In this document: positions 51,269 to 60,523 of the stretch, in pieces
How positions within the stretch are numbered: the stretch's first letter is position 1
Layout of the letters: every line of letters starts with the position of its first letter
NCBI RefSeq assembly: GCF_007830635.1
Contig: NZ_VLLA01000015.1
Coordinates: forward strand, 124,001 to 188,000
Reading direction: 5' to 3'
Length of the DNA stretch: 64,000 nt
DNA from: Bradyrhizobium huanghuaihaiense
GTDB taxonomy: Bacteria > Pseudomonadota > Alphaproteobacteria > Rhizobiales > Xanthobacteraceae
Position numbers and translations under genes: made by a program
The notes under the pieces: generated by a model
What the model was told of the DNA's origin: nothing
What the model saw: only the letters and a program-made list of their open reading frames with translations
Database searches by the model: none

Positions 51269-51988
51269 TCAGTTCCTCGCCGGAGCTGTTGCCGCGGCGG
51301 CGCGCGCGGACCGCGGCGCGCCGGGTTCGGCGACGGGAGCAGCCGGAGCGCGCGAGCGCATGATCGCGGCGTCGATCTCGGCGATGACGCGGCGCTGGAT
51401 CGCCTCGTTCTTGTCGATCGAGATGTGGCCGACGCCGGTGCCGCGCACGTCGACATTGTCGAGCTTGCCGCGCAGACCCGCTGCGGCCCGCACCGGCTCG
51501 CCGGGACCGTCGCCGATATAGATGTTGATGTAGCGCTCGGCGCCGGTCGAGAGCTTGGTCTTGAACACGGAATCGAGCCCGATCGCGAGCTTCACGGGCA
51601 CGCCGAGCTGGTTGAGCTTGGCGATCATATCAGGCAGCGCGGTCGCGCCGGAGGAATGGCCGACCAGGATGATGGTCTTGATGCGGCCGGCCTTGTAGGC
51701 GGTCGCGGCTTCGTCGGCGAGCGAGGACCAGGACACGAAGTTGGCGACGGTCACCGGGACGCCCTGCGCCTGGAGCCGGGCACCGATCGTGTCGAGCCCG
51801 AGCGAGAAGATGTTGAGCACGCCGCGCAGCAGGTAGACATGCGTGGTCTGGGCCGCAGCCTGGGTCGGCGCCGCCTTGGCGGTGGACGGGCTGATGGCAA
51901 CAACTGACAGCAGAAGCAGGCAAATCGCCCACACACGGAGGGCGGGCAACTGGCTGGCGCCGGCGGTGTGACGGCCGTTCGGTCTCAT
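51269..51988 (-). CDS. Exported GHSSG alpha/beta hydrolase-like protein
   Basis: The protein has 239 residues from ATG 51988. A signal peptide (RVWAICLLLLSVVAISPSTA) precedes HVYLLRGVLNIFSLGLDTIG, nucleophile Ser in ILVGHSSGATALPDM, Asp in IGLDSVFKT, and His in GVGHISIDKNEAIQRR. The N-terminal half and the HISIDK/HINIEK segment match the LysM hydrolase at 45519, so they are paralogues; this copy lacks the LysM part and ends in a Pro/Ala-rich tail. It is convergent with the P450 gene, 32 bases away. Confidence 0.82.
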   Translation of the reverse strand: MRPNGRHTAGASQLPALRVWAICLLLLSVVAISPSTAKAAPTQAAAQTTHVYLLRGVLNIFSLGLDTIGARLQAQGVPVTVANFVSWSSLADEAATAYKAGRIKTIILVGHSSGATALPDMIAKLNQLGVPVKLAIGLDSVFKTKLSTGAERYINIYIGDGPGEPVRAAAGLRGKLDNVDVRGTGVGHISIDKNEAIQRRVIAEIDAAIMRSRAPAAPVAEPGAPRSARAAAATAPARN

Positions 51989-52261
51989 CGATGTTTTCCC
52001 TGGGGACAATACGCTTCGCGATTGGCCGGAATCGTAGCCACGGCCTGCTCGCAGACGCAACAAAGAGCCGCGTGAGCGGCAATCTTAGCCACAGCCCGTT
52101 GCGGTTGCGCAACACTAGCCCGGAACCTGCCACCGAAGGGCCTGTTTTGAGACCATTTTTCCCCAGCCAATTGCGACCGGGCAAGGGCATTCCTATCTCA
52201 GGGCTCCGCTGACCGCCCTCCCGGGCCGGTTCCAGCCTCCCTTCCCACCCTGCCGGCCATC

Positions 52262-53181
<920 letters not shown>

Positions 53182-53185
<4 letters not shown>

Positions 53186-53943
53186 ATCACCGCGCCATCC
53201 GCGCCATCTACCTGTTCGAAATGGCACGCACCTGGCGCACGCTGCTGCAAAGCATCGTCTCGCCGGTGGTTTCGACCTCGCTCTATTTCGTGGTGTTCGG
53301 CGCCGCGATCGGCTCGCGCATCAGCCAGGTCGAGGGCGTCAGCTACGGCACCTTCATCGTGCCGGGCCTGATCATGCTCTCGGTGCTGACGCAGAGCATT
53401 GCGAATGCCTCGTTCGGCATCTACTTCCCGAAATTCACCGGCACGATCTACGAGATCCTGTCGGCGCCGATCTCCTATTTCGAGATCGTGCTCGGCTATG
53501 TCGGCGCCGCCGCGACCAAGTCGATCATCCTGGGCCTGATCATCCTCGCAACCGCCGGCCTGTTCGTGCCGCTGCACATCCATCATCCGATCTGGATGCT
53601 GACTTTCCTGGTGCTGACGGCCGTGACGTTCAGCCTGTTCGGCTTCATCATCGGCATCTGGGCCGACGGCTTCGAGAAGCTGCAGATGATCCCGATGCTG
53701 GTGGTGACGCCGCTGACCTTCCTCGGCGGCAGCTTCTACTCCATCGACATGCTGCCGGCGGGCTGGCGCACGGTCGCGCTGCTCAACCCGGTCGTCTATC
53801 TGATCTCCGGCTTCCGCTGGAGCTTCTACGAGATCGCCGACGTCAGCGTATCCGTCAGTATGGGAATGACGGTGGCGTTCCTGGTGGCCTGTCTTGCGGT
53901 GATCTGGTGGATTTTCCGCACCGGATATCGGCTGAAGAATTGA
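53182..53943 (+). CDS. ABC-2 type exporter permease
   Basis: The protein has 253 residues from ATG 53182 and six membrane helices, with the ABC-2 family features PVVSTSLYFVVFGAAIGSRI, GTFIVPGLIMLSVLTQSIAN and MIPMLVVTPLTFLGGSFYSI. It is the YadH partner of the ATPase gene, whose stop it overlaps. A family B repeat follows its stop. Confidence 0.92.
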
Positions 53944-53951
53944 TGGGCCCC

Positions 53952-54043
53952 CGTAGCCCGGATGGAGCGTCAGCGTAATCCGGGACCGGCGTCATGTCAG
54001 GCTCCAGCGGCCCCGGATTGCGCTTCGCTCCATCCGGGCTACG
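53952..54043. repeat. Palindromic repeat, family B copy 2
   Basis: CGTAGCCCGGATGGAGCG opens and CTCCATCCGGGCTACGG closes a 92-bp element between the convergent permease and 54051 genes. The inner parts TCCGGGACCGG and CCCCGGATTGCG are also mutually related. Confidence 0.85.
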
Positions 54044-54050
54044 GAAGTCT

Positions 54051-54374
54051 TCACCGATAGCAATGGAAGCGGTGGTAACCGTCGTAGTACCCACGACAGT
54101 GGCGATAGTGGCGGTGAGGAATACCGAATACACCCTCCACCGCACCGACGGCGCCGCCGACACCGGCGCCGACCGCGCCACCAACCACGCCTCCCACGGG
54201 ACCGGCGATCCGGTTACCTTCATAGGAGCCTTCCTGCGCGCCGCGCACGATGCCTTGGGCATGACCAGCTCGAGGCAACGACAGCAGTGCAAGCAGGATG
54301 GCGACGGCTGCGAACAGCAGGCGGACGGGAAAGCCGGCCGGCAGGACGGCGGCGTTGACACGGGCTTTGTTCAT
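54051..54374 (-). CDS. Small exported glycine-zipper-like protein
   Basis: The protein has 107 residues from ATG 54374. A signal peptide (VRLLFAAVAILLALLSLPRA) precedes a Gly/Val zipper (GPVGGVVGGAVGAGVGGAVG) that may insert in membrane, and a His/Tyr/Arg tail (HRHYRHCRGYYDGYHRFHCY). This pattern is frequent in rhizobial hypothetical envelope proteins. A GNRA-type hairpin (GGCGGC-GAAA-GCCGCC, plus strand) is 30 bases upstream. Confidence 0.75.
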   Translation of the reverse strand: MNKARVNAAVLPAGFPVRLLFAAVAILLALLSLPRAGHAQGIVRGAQEGSYEGNRIAGPVGGVVGGAVGAGVGGAVGAVEGVFGIPHRHYRHCRGYYDGYHRFHCYR

Positions 54375-54684
54375 CTTCAGTCCCAGGGAAGTACAGAGTA
54401 AACGGCGGCGAAAGCCGCCAATCGGCAGGCCATCTTCAACGCACCGAGCGGCCAAATGGTTGCGCCTTTGTGACGAATTGTCGGCGATGTGAACGCATGT
54501 CCACTCGCGAAAATGTCAGCATCGCCGCTGGCCGCGCGGCACAAAGCGGCCTTGCTTACATCAGACATCACGTTAACGATGGGCGGGCGGGCCGCTGGAA
54601 CGGAAGCCGGATTGCAGGCATATTGCACGCCGGGGGACGGAGAGCCGCGGCGCCAGCGTGAACAGGCCGGAGGCCAGAACTCAA
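54375..54684. other. Divergent gap between the glycine-zipper and L,D-transpeptidase genes
   Basis: A 310-bp region with promoters for both genes. The hairpin at 54404-54419 lies in it. I see no further gene. Confidence 0.5.
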
Positions 54685-55482
54685 ATGCGTTTCCAGATGC
54701 GTACATTTTTTATTGCTTTCACCTCCCTGATGCTTTTGAGCGCGGGCACCGCGCAGGCCAAGGTCGAGATCACCGTCGACAAGGACAATCAGCAGATGAC
54801 CGTCGCCGTCGACGGCGTCGCGCGCTACCGCTGGCCGGTGTCGACCGGCATCCCTTCGCGCGAGACGCCGGGCGGCGCCTTCCGCGCCTTCCGCATGGAA
54901 GAGGATCACTACTCCAAGGAATTCGACGACGCGCCGATGCCGCACGCGATCTTCTTCACCAAGGTCGGGCACGCCATCCACGGCACGGATTCGGTCGGCC
55001 GGCTCGGTTCGCCGGCGTCACATGGCTGCGTGCGGCTGTCGCGCCAGAACGCATCGACGCTGTATGCACTGGTGCAGCAGCAGGGCGTGCTCAACACCAC
55101 GGTGACGCTGACCGGCTCGGCGCAGGTGGCGCTCGCGCGCAATCCGCGCGGTCGCACCAACACTGCAGTGGCCCGCGCTCCGCAGCAGCCTGCCGAAGAG
55201 CAGTATGCGACCACCGGCGATCCCGTGAACCTGACGCCGCCGCAGCAGCCCGCGCGCCGCTATATGCCGCAGGACGACAATTACATCTATCCGGCCGACG
55301 GCAGCGACACCGGCGCGCGTTATCCGGCGCCGCGCCCGATCACGCGCCCCTATGGCACGCAGGCCTATCAGCAACTGCCGCAGCCGACCTACGACCAGGG
55401 CTATGGCCAGCAGGGCTACTATTATCAGCAGCAGCAGCCCCGCCAGTATTATCAGCCGCGCAATTATCACTACCAGAACTGA
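54685..55482 (+). CDS. L,D-transpeptidase (YkuD domain), Gln/Tyr-rich tail
   Basis: The protein has 265 residues from ATG 54685 (GGAGG 11 bases before). A signal peptide (to about 25) is followed by a YkuD domain with His99 in GHAIHGTDSVGRLG and the active Cys115 in SPASHGCVRLSRQ. The enzyme makes 3-3 peptidoglycan or lipoprotein crosslinks. The last about 100 residues are disordered and rich in Gln, Tyr and Pro (YYYQQQQPRQYYQPRNYHYQ). Confidence 0.92.
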   Translation: MRFQMRTFFIAFTSLMLLSAGTAQAKVEITVDKDNQQMTVAVDGVARYRWPVSTGIPSRETPGGAFRAFRMEEDHYSKEFDDAPMPHAIFFTKVGHAIHGTDSVGRLGSPASHGCVRLSRQNASTLYALVQQQGVLNTTVTLTGSAQVALARNPRGRTNTAVARAPQQPAEEQYATTGDPVNLTPPQQPARRYMPQDDNYIYPADGSDTGARYPAPRPITRPYGTQAYQQLPQPTYDQGYGQQGYYYQQQQPRQYYQPRNYHYQN

Positions 55483-55500
55483 GGCTATTTGAACGCGGCG

Positions 55501-56763
55501 TCATCTGAACGCGGCGTCACCGCGTTCGACGATCTTTCGCGCCGCATCGACGAAGGCCCGCGCGACCGGCTCGAGTATCTCGGGCCCGGTCGCCGTGAGA
55601 TCATCCGATGGCGTGTGGAAGGTGCGATGGCGGCCGGCCATGCCGAGGAAATTGGCGTAGCCCGCCGCGTGCACGTCGCGGAGCTCGCCGACCGCCTGCT
55701 TCTCCGTCACCAGACGCTTTGCCGCGACTTTTGCAAAAGCCTCGTCGGTCAGCCCGACCGCGGATTTGCTCAGCACAAGATAACGCTCCTCCTCGGGCCG
55801 CTCGGTGCGGACTCCTTCCGCAAGGGCGTAACAAGCGTTCGACGAGCCGAAATGAATCCACGCCAGCGTGTCCTTCGGCGCCGGCGCGCCGTGCTTCAGG
55901 AACAGCTCCATCCCGCCATGGCCGATCTCGTGGCCGGCGGTGGCGATGAAGACGAAATGCGCCGGCCATTTCTCGGCGGCGACGGTGCGCGCCAGCGCGA
56001 GGAAGTTGGCGATGCCGGGGCCGCGCTCGCAGACGCAGGTGTACCAGCCTGTCATCGGCGTCGAGACGACGACGGTCCGGCCACGGCCGGCCCCGATCTC
56101 TGCAATCACGTTCCGGCCGGCGACATCGCGCTCGTAATGGCCCTTGACGTCGACGGTGACGGGCGCGCCCGCGGCGAGCGCGCGCTCGAACGCCGCGCGC
56201 GACGTCGCGCCGACCACGATCACCGGCACCAGCCAGGGCGCATCCTCCTGCGTGACGTTGTAGGCGAAGCGGTCGTCGGCGGGATTGCCGATCATCAAAA
56301 GGATCGCCGCCGGCTTCTTCGCTGTCGCGTCACTGATCGCGGCGCGATGGGTGGGCCCCAGATAGGCGCCGCGATCAAACGGCAGATCGAGCCACAGGAT
56401 CTTGCCGGCAACGTCGCCATCGCGTGCGAGCGGCGCGGACAGGTGGAAGCTCGCGCGGTCCTCCGGCGGCCACCAGACTGGCGTCGCCTCGACAGCGGTG
56501 CCGGCGGCCTCGACCCTGGCCTGCTCGACGACATATTGCCGGCCGAGTACGACGGGCTGGAAGCTGACATCGAAACCCGCCTGCTTCATCTCCCCGGCGA
56601 TCCAGTCGGCGGTCGCGCGGTCGCCGGGCGAGCCGAAGCGGTGCAGGCCGAAGGAGGCATAGCGCGACACATCTTCATAGAGGCTCGCACCCGAAAGCAC
56701 ATCCCTGGCTGCCGCCTGCCCGACCATGAGAACCGCCATTGTTGCGATGAAGACAAGCCGCAT
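55501..56763 (-). CDS. M28-like exported peptidase fold lacking metal ligands
   Basis: The protein has 420 residues from ATG 56763. A signal peptide, then an insert of PA-domain type (about 100-215), then an M28-like core. Where M28 enzymes have the H-x-D of the first zinc site, this protein reads VVVSTPMTGWYTCV (about 232-245), and the bridging Asp region reads GPGIANFLALAR. The Glu segment ATAGHEIGHGGMELFL and the final His in FHTPSDDLT are kept. It may be non-catalytic or act differently. A DNA sequencing error is unlikely as the frame is intact. Confidence 0.75.
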   Translation of the reverse strand: MRLVFIATMAVLMVGQAAARDVLSGASLYEDVSRYASFGLHRFGSPGDRATADWIAGEMKQAGFDVSFQPVVLGRQYVVEQARVEAAGTAVEATPVWWPPEDRASFHLSAPLARDGDVAGKILWLDLPFDRGAYLGPTHRAAISDATAKKPAAILLMIGNPADDRFAYNVTQEDAPWLVPVIVVGATSRAAFERALAAGAPVTVDVKGHYERDVAGRNVIAEIGAGRGRTVVVSTPMTGWYTCVCERGPGIANFLALARTVAAEKWPAHFVFIATAGHEIGHGGMELFLKHGAPAPKDTLAWIHFGSSNACYALAEGVRTERPEEERYLVLSKSAVGLTDEAFAKVAAKRLVTEKQAVGELRDVHAAGYANFLGMAGRHRTFHTPSDDLTATGPEILEPVARAFVDAARKIVERGDAAFR

Positions 56764-56892
56764 GTGAGTGGCTCCCTGAACCCGTTTTTTGACGCGCAGT
56801 TTCCGCCTTCCACGGCCGCCGTCAACCGCAAGGCTGGACGAAACGCGCAAAGATTTCATAAGCTGCTGTTTTCACGAGCGCTGTGAATCTTG

Positions 56893-57876
56893 ATGCCGTC
56901 ACGTGCCACGACAATCCTGACCGTGCTCTTCGTTCTCACTGCAGGACAATCCATGGCCTTTGATCTCGAGGCGCATCGCGGCGGGCGGGCGCTGCTACCG
57001 GAGAACACCCTGCCCGCCTTCGCCAACGCGCTGTCGATGGGCGTCGACACGCTGGAGCTCGACGTCGGCGTGACCGCCGATGGCGAGGTCGTCATCTCGC
57101 ATGAACGCGGACTCAACCCCGATATCACACGGGATGCGAGCGGCGCCTATGTGGCCGCGCCCGGCACGCCCTTCGTCAGGCTGCGGCTCGACGACGTCAG
57201 GACCTATGACGTCGGCCAGATCCGGCCAGACAGTTCTTACGCGAAGCAATTCCCCGAGCAGCGCGCCGTGCCGGGGACGCGCATCCCCACGCTGAAGCAA
57301 TTGTTCGCGCTGGTGCGCAAGTCCGGCAACGCCAATGTGCGTTTCAATATCGAGACCAAGATCGATACGAACCATCCGGACGAATCCCTCGATCCGCAAG
57401 GTTTCGTCACCGCGCTGCTTCGGCTGATTGAGGCCGAAAAATTCTCCGACCGCGTCATGATCCAGTCGTTCGACTGGAGGACCCTGCAGCTCGTCCAGCA
57501 GCAGGCGCCGACCATTCCAACGGTGTACCTGACGCTCCAGCGCGGCTCGGGCCAGACGGTGGCGCTCGACAAGGTCACCATCTGGACCGCGGATTTCAAC
57601 CCGACCGATCACGGCGGCTCGCTGCCGCGAACCATCAAGGCTGCGGGCGGCGCGATCTGGTCGCCCTATTTCGGCGACGTGACCGCGGCGCTGGTCACTG
57701 AAGCCCATGCGCTCGGCTTGCGCGTCGTGGTCTGGACGGTCAACAAGCGGGAAGACATGGCGCGGATGATCGAGATCGGCGTCGACGGGATCATCTCGGA
57801 CAATCCGGACCTGCTGCGGCAGGTCGCCGGCGAGAAGGGAATTGCGCTGCCGGCCGGGACGCCGGTGGAGCCGTAA
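56893..57876 (+). CDS. Glycerophosphodiester phosphodiesterase, exported
   Basis: The protein has 327 residues from ATG 56893. A signal peptide precedes the GDPD fold: FDLEAHRGGRALLPENTLPA (catalytic His, Arg, Glu), VDTLELDVGVTADGEVVISH (metal Glu, Asp and His), RFNIETKI and RMIEIGVDGIISDNPDLLRQ. It releases glycerol-3-phosphate from phospholipid head groups in the periplasm. It diverges from the M28-like gene. A family A repeat follows it. Confidence 0.93.
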   Translation: MPSRATTILTVLFVLTAGQSMAFDLEAHRGGRALLPENTLPAFANALSMGVDTLELDVGVTADGEVVISHERGLNPDITRDASGAYVAAPGTPFVRLRLDDVRTYDVGQIRPDSSYAKQFPEQRAVPGTRIPTLKQLFALVRKSGNANVRFNIETKIDTNHPDESLDPQGFVTALLRLIEAEKFSDRVMIQSFDWRTLQLVQQQAPTIPTVYLTLQRGSGQTVALDKVTIWTADFNPTDHGGSLPRTIKAAGGAIWSPYFGDVTAALVTEAHALGLRVVVWTVNKREDMARMIEIGVDGIISDNPDLLRQVAGEKGIALPAGTPVEP

Positions 57877-57884
57877 GCTTCGAT

Positions 57885-58004
57885 CTCGTGTCCCGGACGC
57901 GGTGCAGCGTGCAACGCTGCTCCGCAGAGCCGGGACCCAGAGTTGTGGGCCCCGGCTCTGCAGCGCAGCGCTGAAGAAGCGCTGCACTGCGTCCGGGGCA
58001 CGAG
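57885..58004. repeat. Palindromic repeat, family A copy 2
   Basis: CTCGTGTCCCGGACGC to GCGTCCGGGGCACGAG, 120 bp, with inner AGAGCCGGGACCCAGAG and GGGCCCCGGCTCT. It matches 20177-20317 in plan and much of the sequence, and lies between the convergent GDPD and spermidine-synthase-like genes. Confidence 0.88.
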
Positions 58005-58023
58005 ACCGCTCGTAGCGCGAAGA

Positions 58024-60303
58024 CTACTCCCCGTCCCTCAAGCGCCGGTATAGCGCGCCCAGGATGTTGGAATAATCATCGGTCCAGACCCGCACCCTGT
58101 CGTCGGCTTCGGTCTGCTCCCACGATTTGGAGGCGGCGAGCTTGCCGACATCTTCCTCCTCGCGCGCGGAGATGACGACGTCGGTCGAGAAGATGTAGTC
58201 GGAATCGCGACCCGAATCCTCGTTGAAGACCCAGCTCTTCAGATCATTGGCATCGGCGATGCCGACCACGACGGTCTCGAGATCGAGGTGGCGGTTGGAG
58301 ACGTGCATCACCACGGCGCCATGCGGCGCGAGCTTGTCTTTGTAGATCTTCATCGCCTCTTCGGTGGCGAGATGGATCGGGATCGCATCGGATGAATAGG
58401 CATCGACGATGATGAGATCGTAGGCTCCGTCGGGCTCCTTGGCGAAGGTGAGGCGCGCGTCGCCGATGACGGGCTTCAGGTCCGGCAGACAGCTCGAGAT
58501 GTAGCGGAAATTTTTGGGATCACGCGCAGCATCCACCATCGACTGGTCGATCTCGAAGAATTTCCAGTCCTCCCCTCGCTCGGCGGCGCAGGCGAGCGTG
58601 CCCGATCCGACGCCGATCGCGGCGACCTTGAGCGGCGCGCCCTTCCGCTCGCGGATCGCGGTGACGGCCTGACCGATGCCGCCATCCTTGTGATAATAGG
58701 TGATCGGCTCGGGCCGGCCGGTGACCGGCGTGCCGTCATTGTTGCGGAAGCGCTCGGCGCCGTGAATGGTGGTGCCGTGCATCAGCACGTGGAAATAGCC
58801 GCCGGGCGTCTCCACGATCTTGTGCACGCCGAAGAAGCTGCGCACCGTGGTGACACGGCCCTCGTCTGCCGGATAGATCCGGATCAACGCCAGCGCCAGG
58901 GCCACAGTGGCAAAGATCTTCCAGCGCCCGGCATTGAGCGCCAGGGTCAGCAGCGCGGCGAGCACGCCGACCGAGCCGGCGACCCAGACGCGGTGATCTT
59001 CGAACCAGGTCGAGAGATTTCCGGTGGTCGTGGACGGCGCGATCAGTGCCACCGCGAGGGCGGCGAGCGCCAGCCAGTACCATTTGACAATGCCGGCAAG
59101 ACGCTCGTTCGCCGACGGTCGGCACAGCGCGGCGAGCGCGATCAGGATCGGATATTCGGCGATCCAGGAGAAGGTGAAGGGCGCGACAAGGCCGGCAAAG
59201 AGGCCGCCGACCATGCCGCCGAACGACAGCGCGACATAGAAGCCGGTGAGATATTTGGCGGCCGGCCGGGTCCGCGCCAGTTCGCCATGACAGGCCATGG
59301 CGATGACGAAGAAGCACAATTGATGACCGCCGAGCGTCAGCAGCAGATTCTGCTCACCCCCGAACGCCAGCAGGAAGACCACGCCCGCGATCGCGACCGG
59401 CTGGAGCATCAGCATCCATTTGTGCGGCAGCAGCGGCCGCGACTGGAACACCACCACCCACGTCAGCAGGTACAGCGACAGCGGCAGCACCCAGAGCAGC
59501 GGCGCCGCCGCGACGTCGGTCGAGATGTGCGCGGTGACCGCGATGAGCAGGCCGGACGGCACCGCGGCGAGGAAGATCCAGCGCAGCCGCGTCACCAGGC
59601 TTGGTGCCGGCGCATTGACGTCCTCGGTTCGCGCATCGGCGACCGCCAGCTTCGGCGAGCGCAACAACAGCACGCCGCAGGCGCCGATCAAGAGAATCAG
59701 CAGACCATAGCCGGCGGTCCAGAACCGGTTCTGCGCGTGCAGCGTGAACATCGGCTCCAGCAGGAACGGATAGGACAGCAGCGCCAGGAAGCTGCCGATG
59801 TTGGAGGAGGCATAGAGGAAATAGGGATCATGGCCGGCCGGATGGCCGGTGCGGACGAACCAGGCCTGCAGCAGCGGATTGTTGGCGGCCAGCGCGAAGA
59901 ACGGCAGCCCGATCGAGACCACGAACAGGCCGAGCAGCCAGAACGCGTAGCCCGAGGCCGGCGGCTCGCCGTAGGCCGACGCAATGCCGAGCGGCAGCGT
60001 GGCGAAGGCCGCGATCAACAGCACCAGATGCACCGCGACCGGAATGATGCGGTTCCTCGCCTGCATCAAGAGATGCGCATAGGCATAGCCGGCCAGCAAC
60101 AGCGACTGGAAGAACACCATGGCCACCGACCACACCGCCGGCGAGCCGCCGAGCCGCGGCAGCACCATCTTCGTGAACAGCGGCTGCACCGAGAACAGCA
60201 GCAGCGCGCTGACGAAGATCGCGGCGGTGTAGACCGTCAGCAGCAGCCGGTTGCGCGACGACGAAGCCTGCTCCGTGGCGGCGGGTTGCACGATCGAATC
60301 CAT
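58024..60303 (-). CDS. Membrane-fused spermidine synthase-like protein
   Basis: The protein has 759 residues. The first about 500 contain about 14 membrane helices (such as LLTVYTAAIFVSALLLFSVQ, PLFTKMVLPRLGGSPAVWSV). The last about 230 form a spermidine-synthase-type methyltransferase fold with VAAIGVGSGTLACAAERGED, DWKFFEIDQSMVDAARDP, YDLIIVDAYSSDAIPIHLAT and LAPHGAVVMHVSNRHLDL. The catalytic Asp segment IIVDAYSSD is kept. No SpeE/SpeD partner is near. Such fusions are common in alphaproteobacteria; whether they make polyamines is unproven. Confidence 0.88.
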   Translation of the reverse strand: MDSIVQPAATEQASSSRNRLLLTVYTAAIFVSALLLFSVQPLFTKMVLPRLGGSPAVWSVAMVFFQSLLLAGYAYAHLLMQARNRIIPVAVHLVLLIAAFATLPLGIASAYGEPPASGYAFWLLGLFVVSIGLPFFALAANNPLLQAWFVRTGHPAGHDPYFLYASSNIGSFLALLSYPFLLEPMFTLHAQNRFWTAGYGLLILLIGACGVLLLRSPKLAVADARTEDVNAPAPSLVTRLRWIFLAAVPSGLLIAVTAHISTDVAAAPLLWVLPLSLYLLTWVVVFQSRPLLPHKWMLMLQPVAIAGVVFLLAFGGEQNLLLTLGGHQLCFFVIAMACHGELARTRPAAKYLTGFYVALSFGGMVGGLFAGLVAPFTFSWIAEYPILIALAALCRPSANERLAGIVKWYWLALAALAVALIAPSTTTGNLSTWFEDHRVWVAGSVGVLAALLTLALNAGRWKIFATVALALALIRIYPADEGRVTTVRSFFGVHKIVETPGGYFHVLMHGTTIHGAERFRNNDGTPVTGRPEPITYYHKDGGIGQAVTAIRERKGAPLKVAAIGVGSGTLACAAERGEDWKFFEIDQSMVDAARDPKNFRYISSCLPDLKPVIGDARLTFAKEPDGAYDLIIVDAYSSDAIPIHLATEEAMKIYKDKLAPHGAVVMHVSNRHLDLETVVVGIADANDLKSWVFNEDSGRDSDYIFSTDVVISAREEEDVGKLAASKSWEQTEADDRVRVWTDDYSNILGALYRRLRDGE

Positions 60304-60420
60304 GAAAGCTCCGGCTCAAACCCCGGCGGGCGCCGGACCGCGCGCAATGGAGCACAAGGCGCCTGAACGGGCAATAAAGCGTGTCGTGATGTTGCAGCGA
60401 CGTTTGCTTGATATACAGAT

Positions 60421-60500
60421 GTCGTTCCGGGGCGATGCAAAGCATCGAACCCGGAACCTCGAGATTCCGGGTTCTCGCTTCGCGAGCCCCGGAATGACGG
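60421..60500. repeat. Palindromic repeat, family C copy 2
   Basis: GTCGTTCCGGGGCGATG to GAGCCCCGGAATGACGG, 80 bp, with the central CCTCGAGATTCCGGG. It shares its right half with the element inside uvrD. It lies upstream of the oxidoreductase gene in a divergent gap. Confidence 0.85.
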
Positions 60501-60523
60501 TAGACTGGGCCCCGAAATCCATC

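Noticed and set aside
58690..60366. A 558-codon open frame on the plus strand
   Set aside because: Antisense to the spermidine synthase-like gene, Arg/Gln/Glu-rich shadow without recognisable domains.
60251..60523. The upstream extension of the CrtI-like gene
   Set aside because: It runs through a palindromic repeat and lacks the Rossmann start; ATG 60524 fits the FAD motif.
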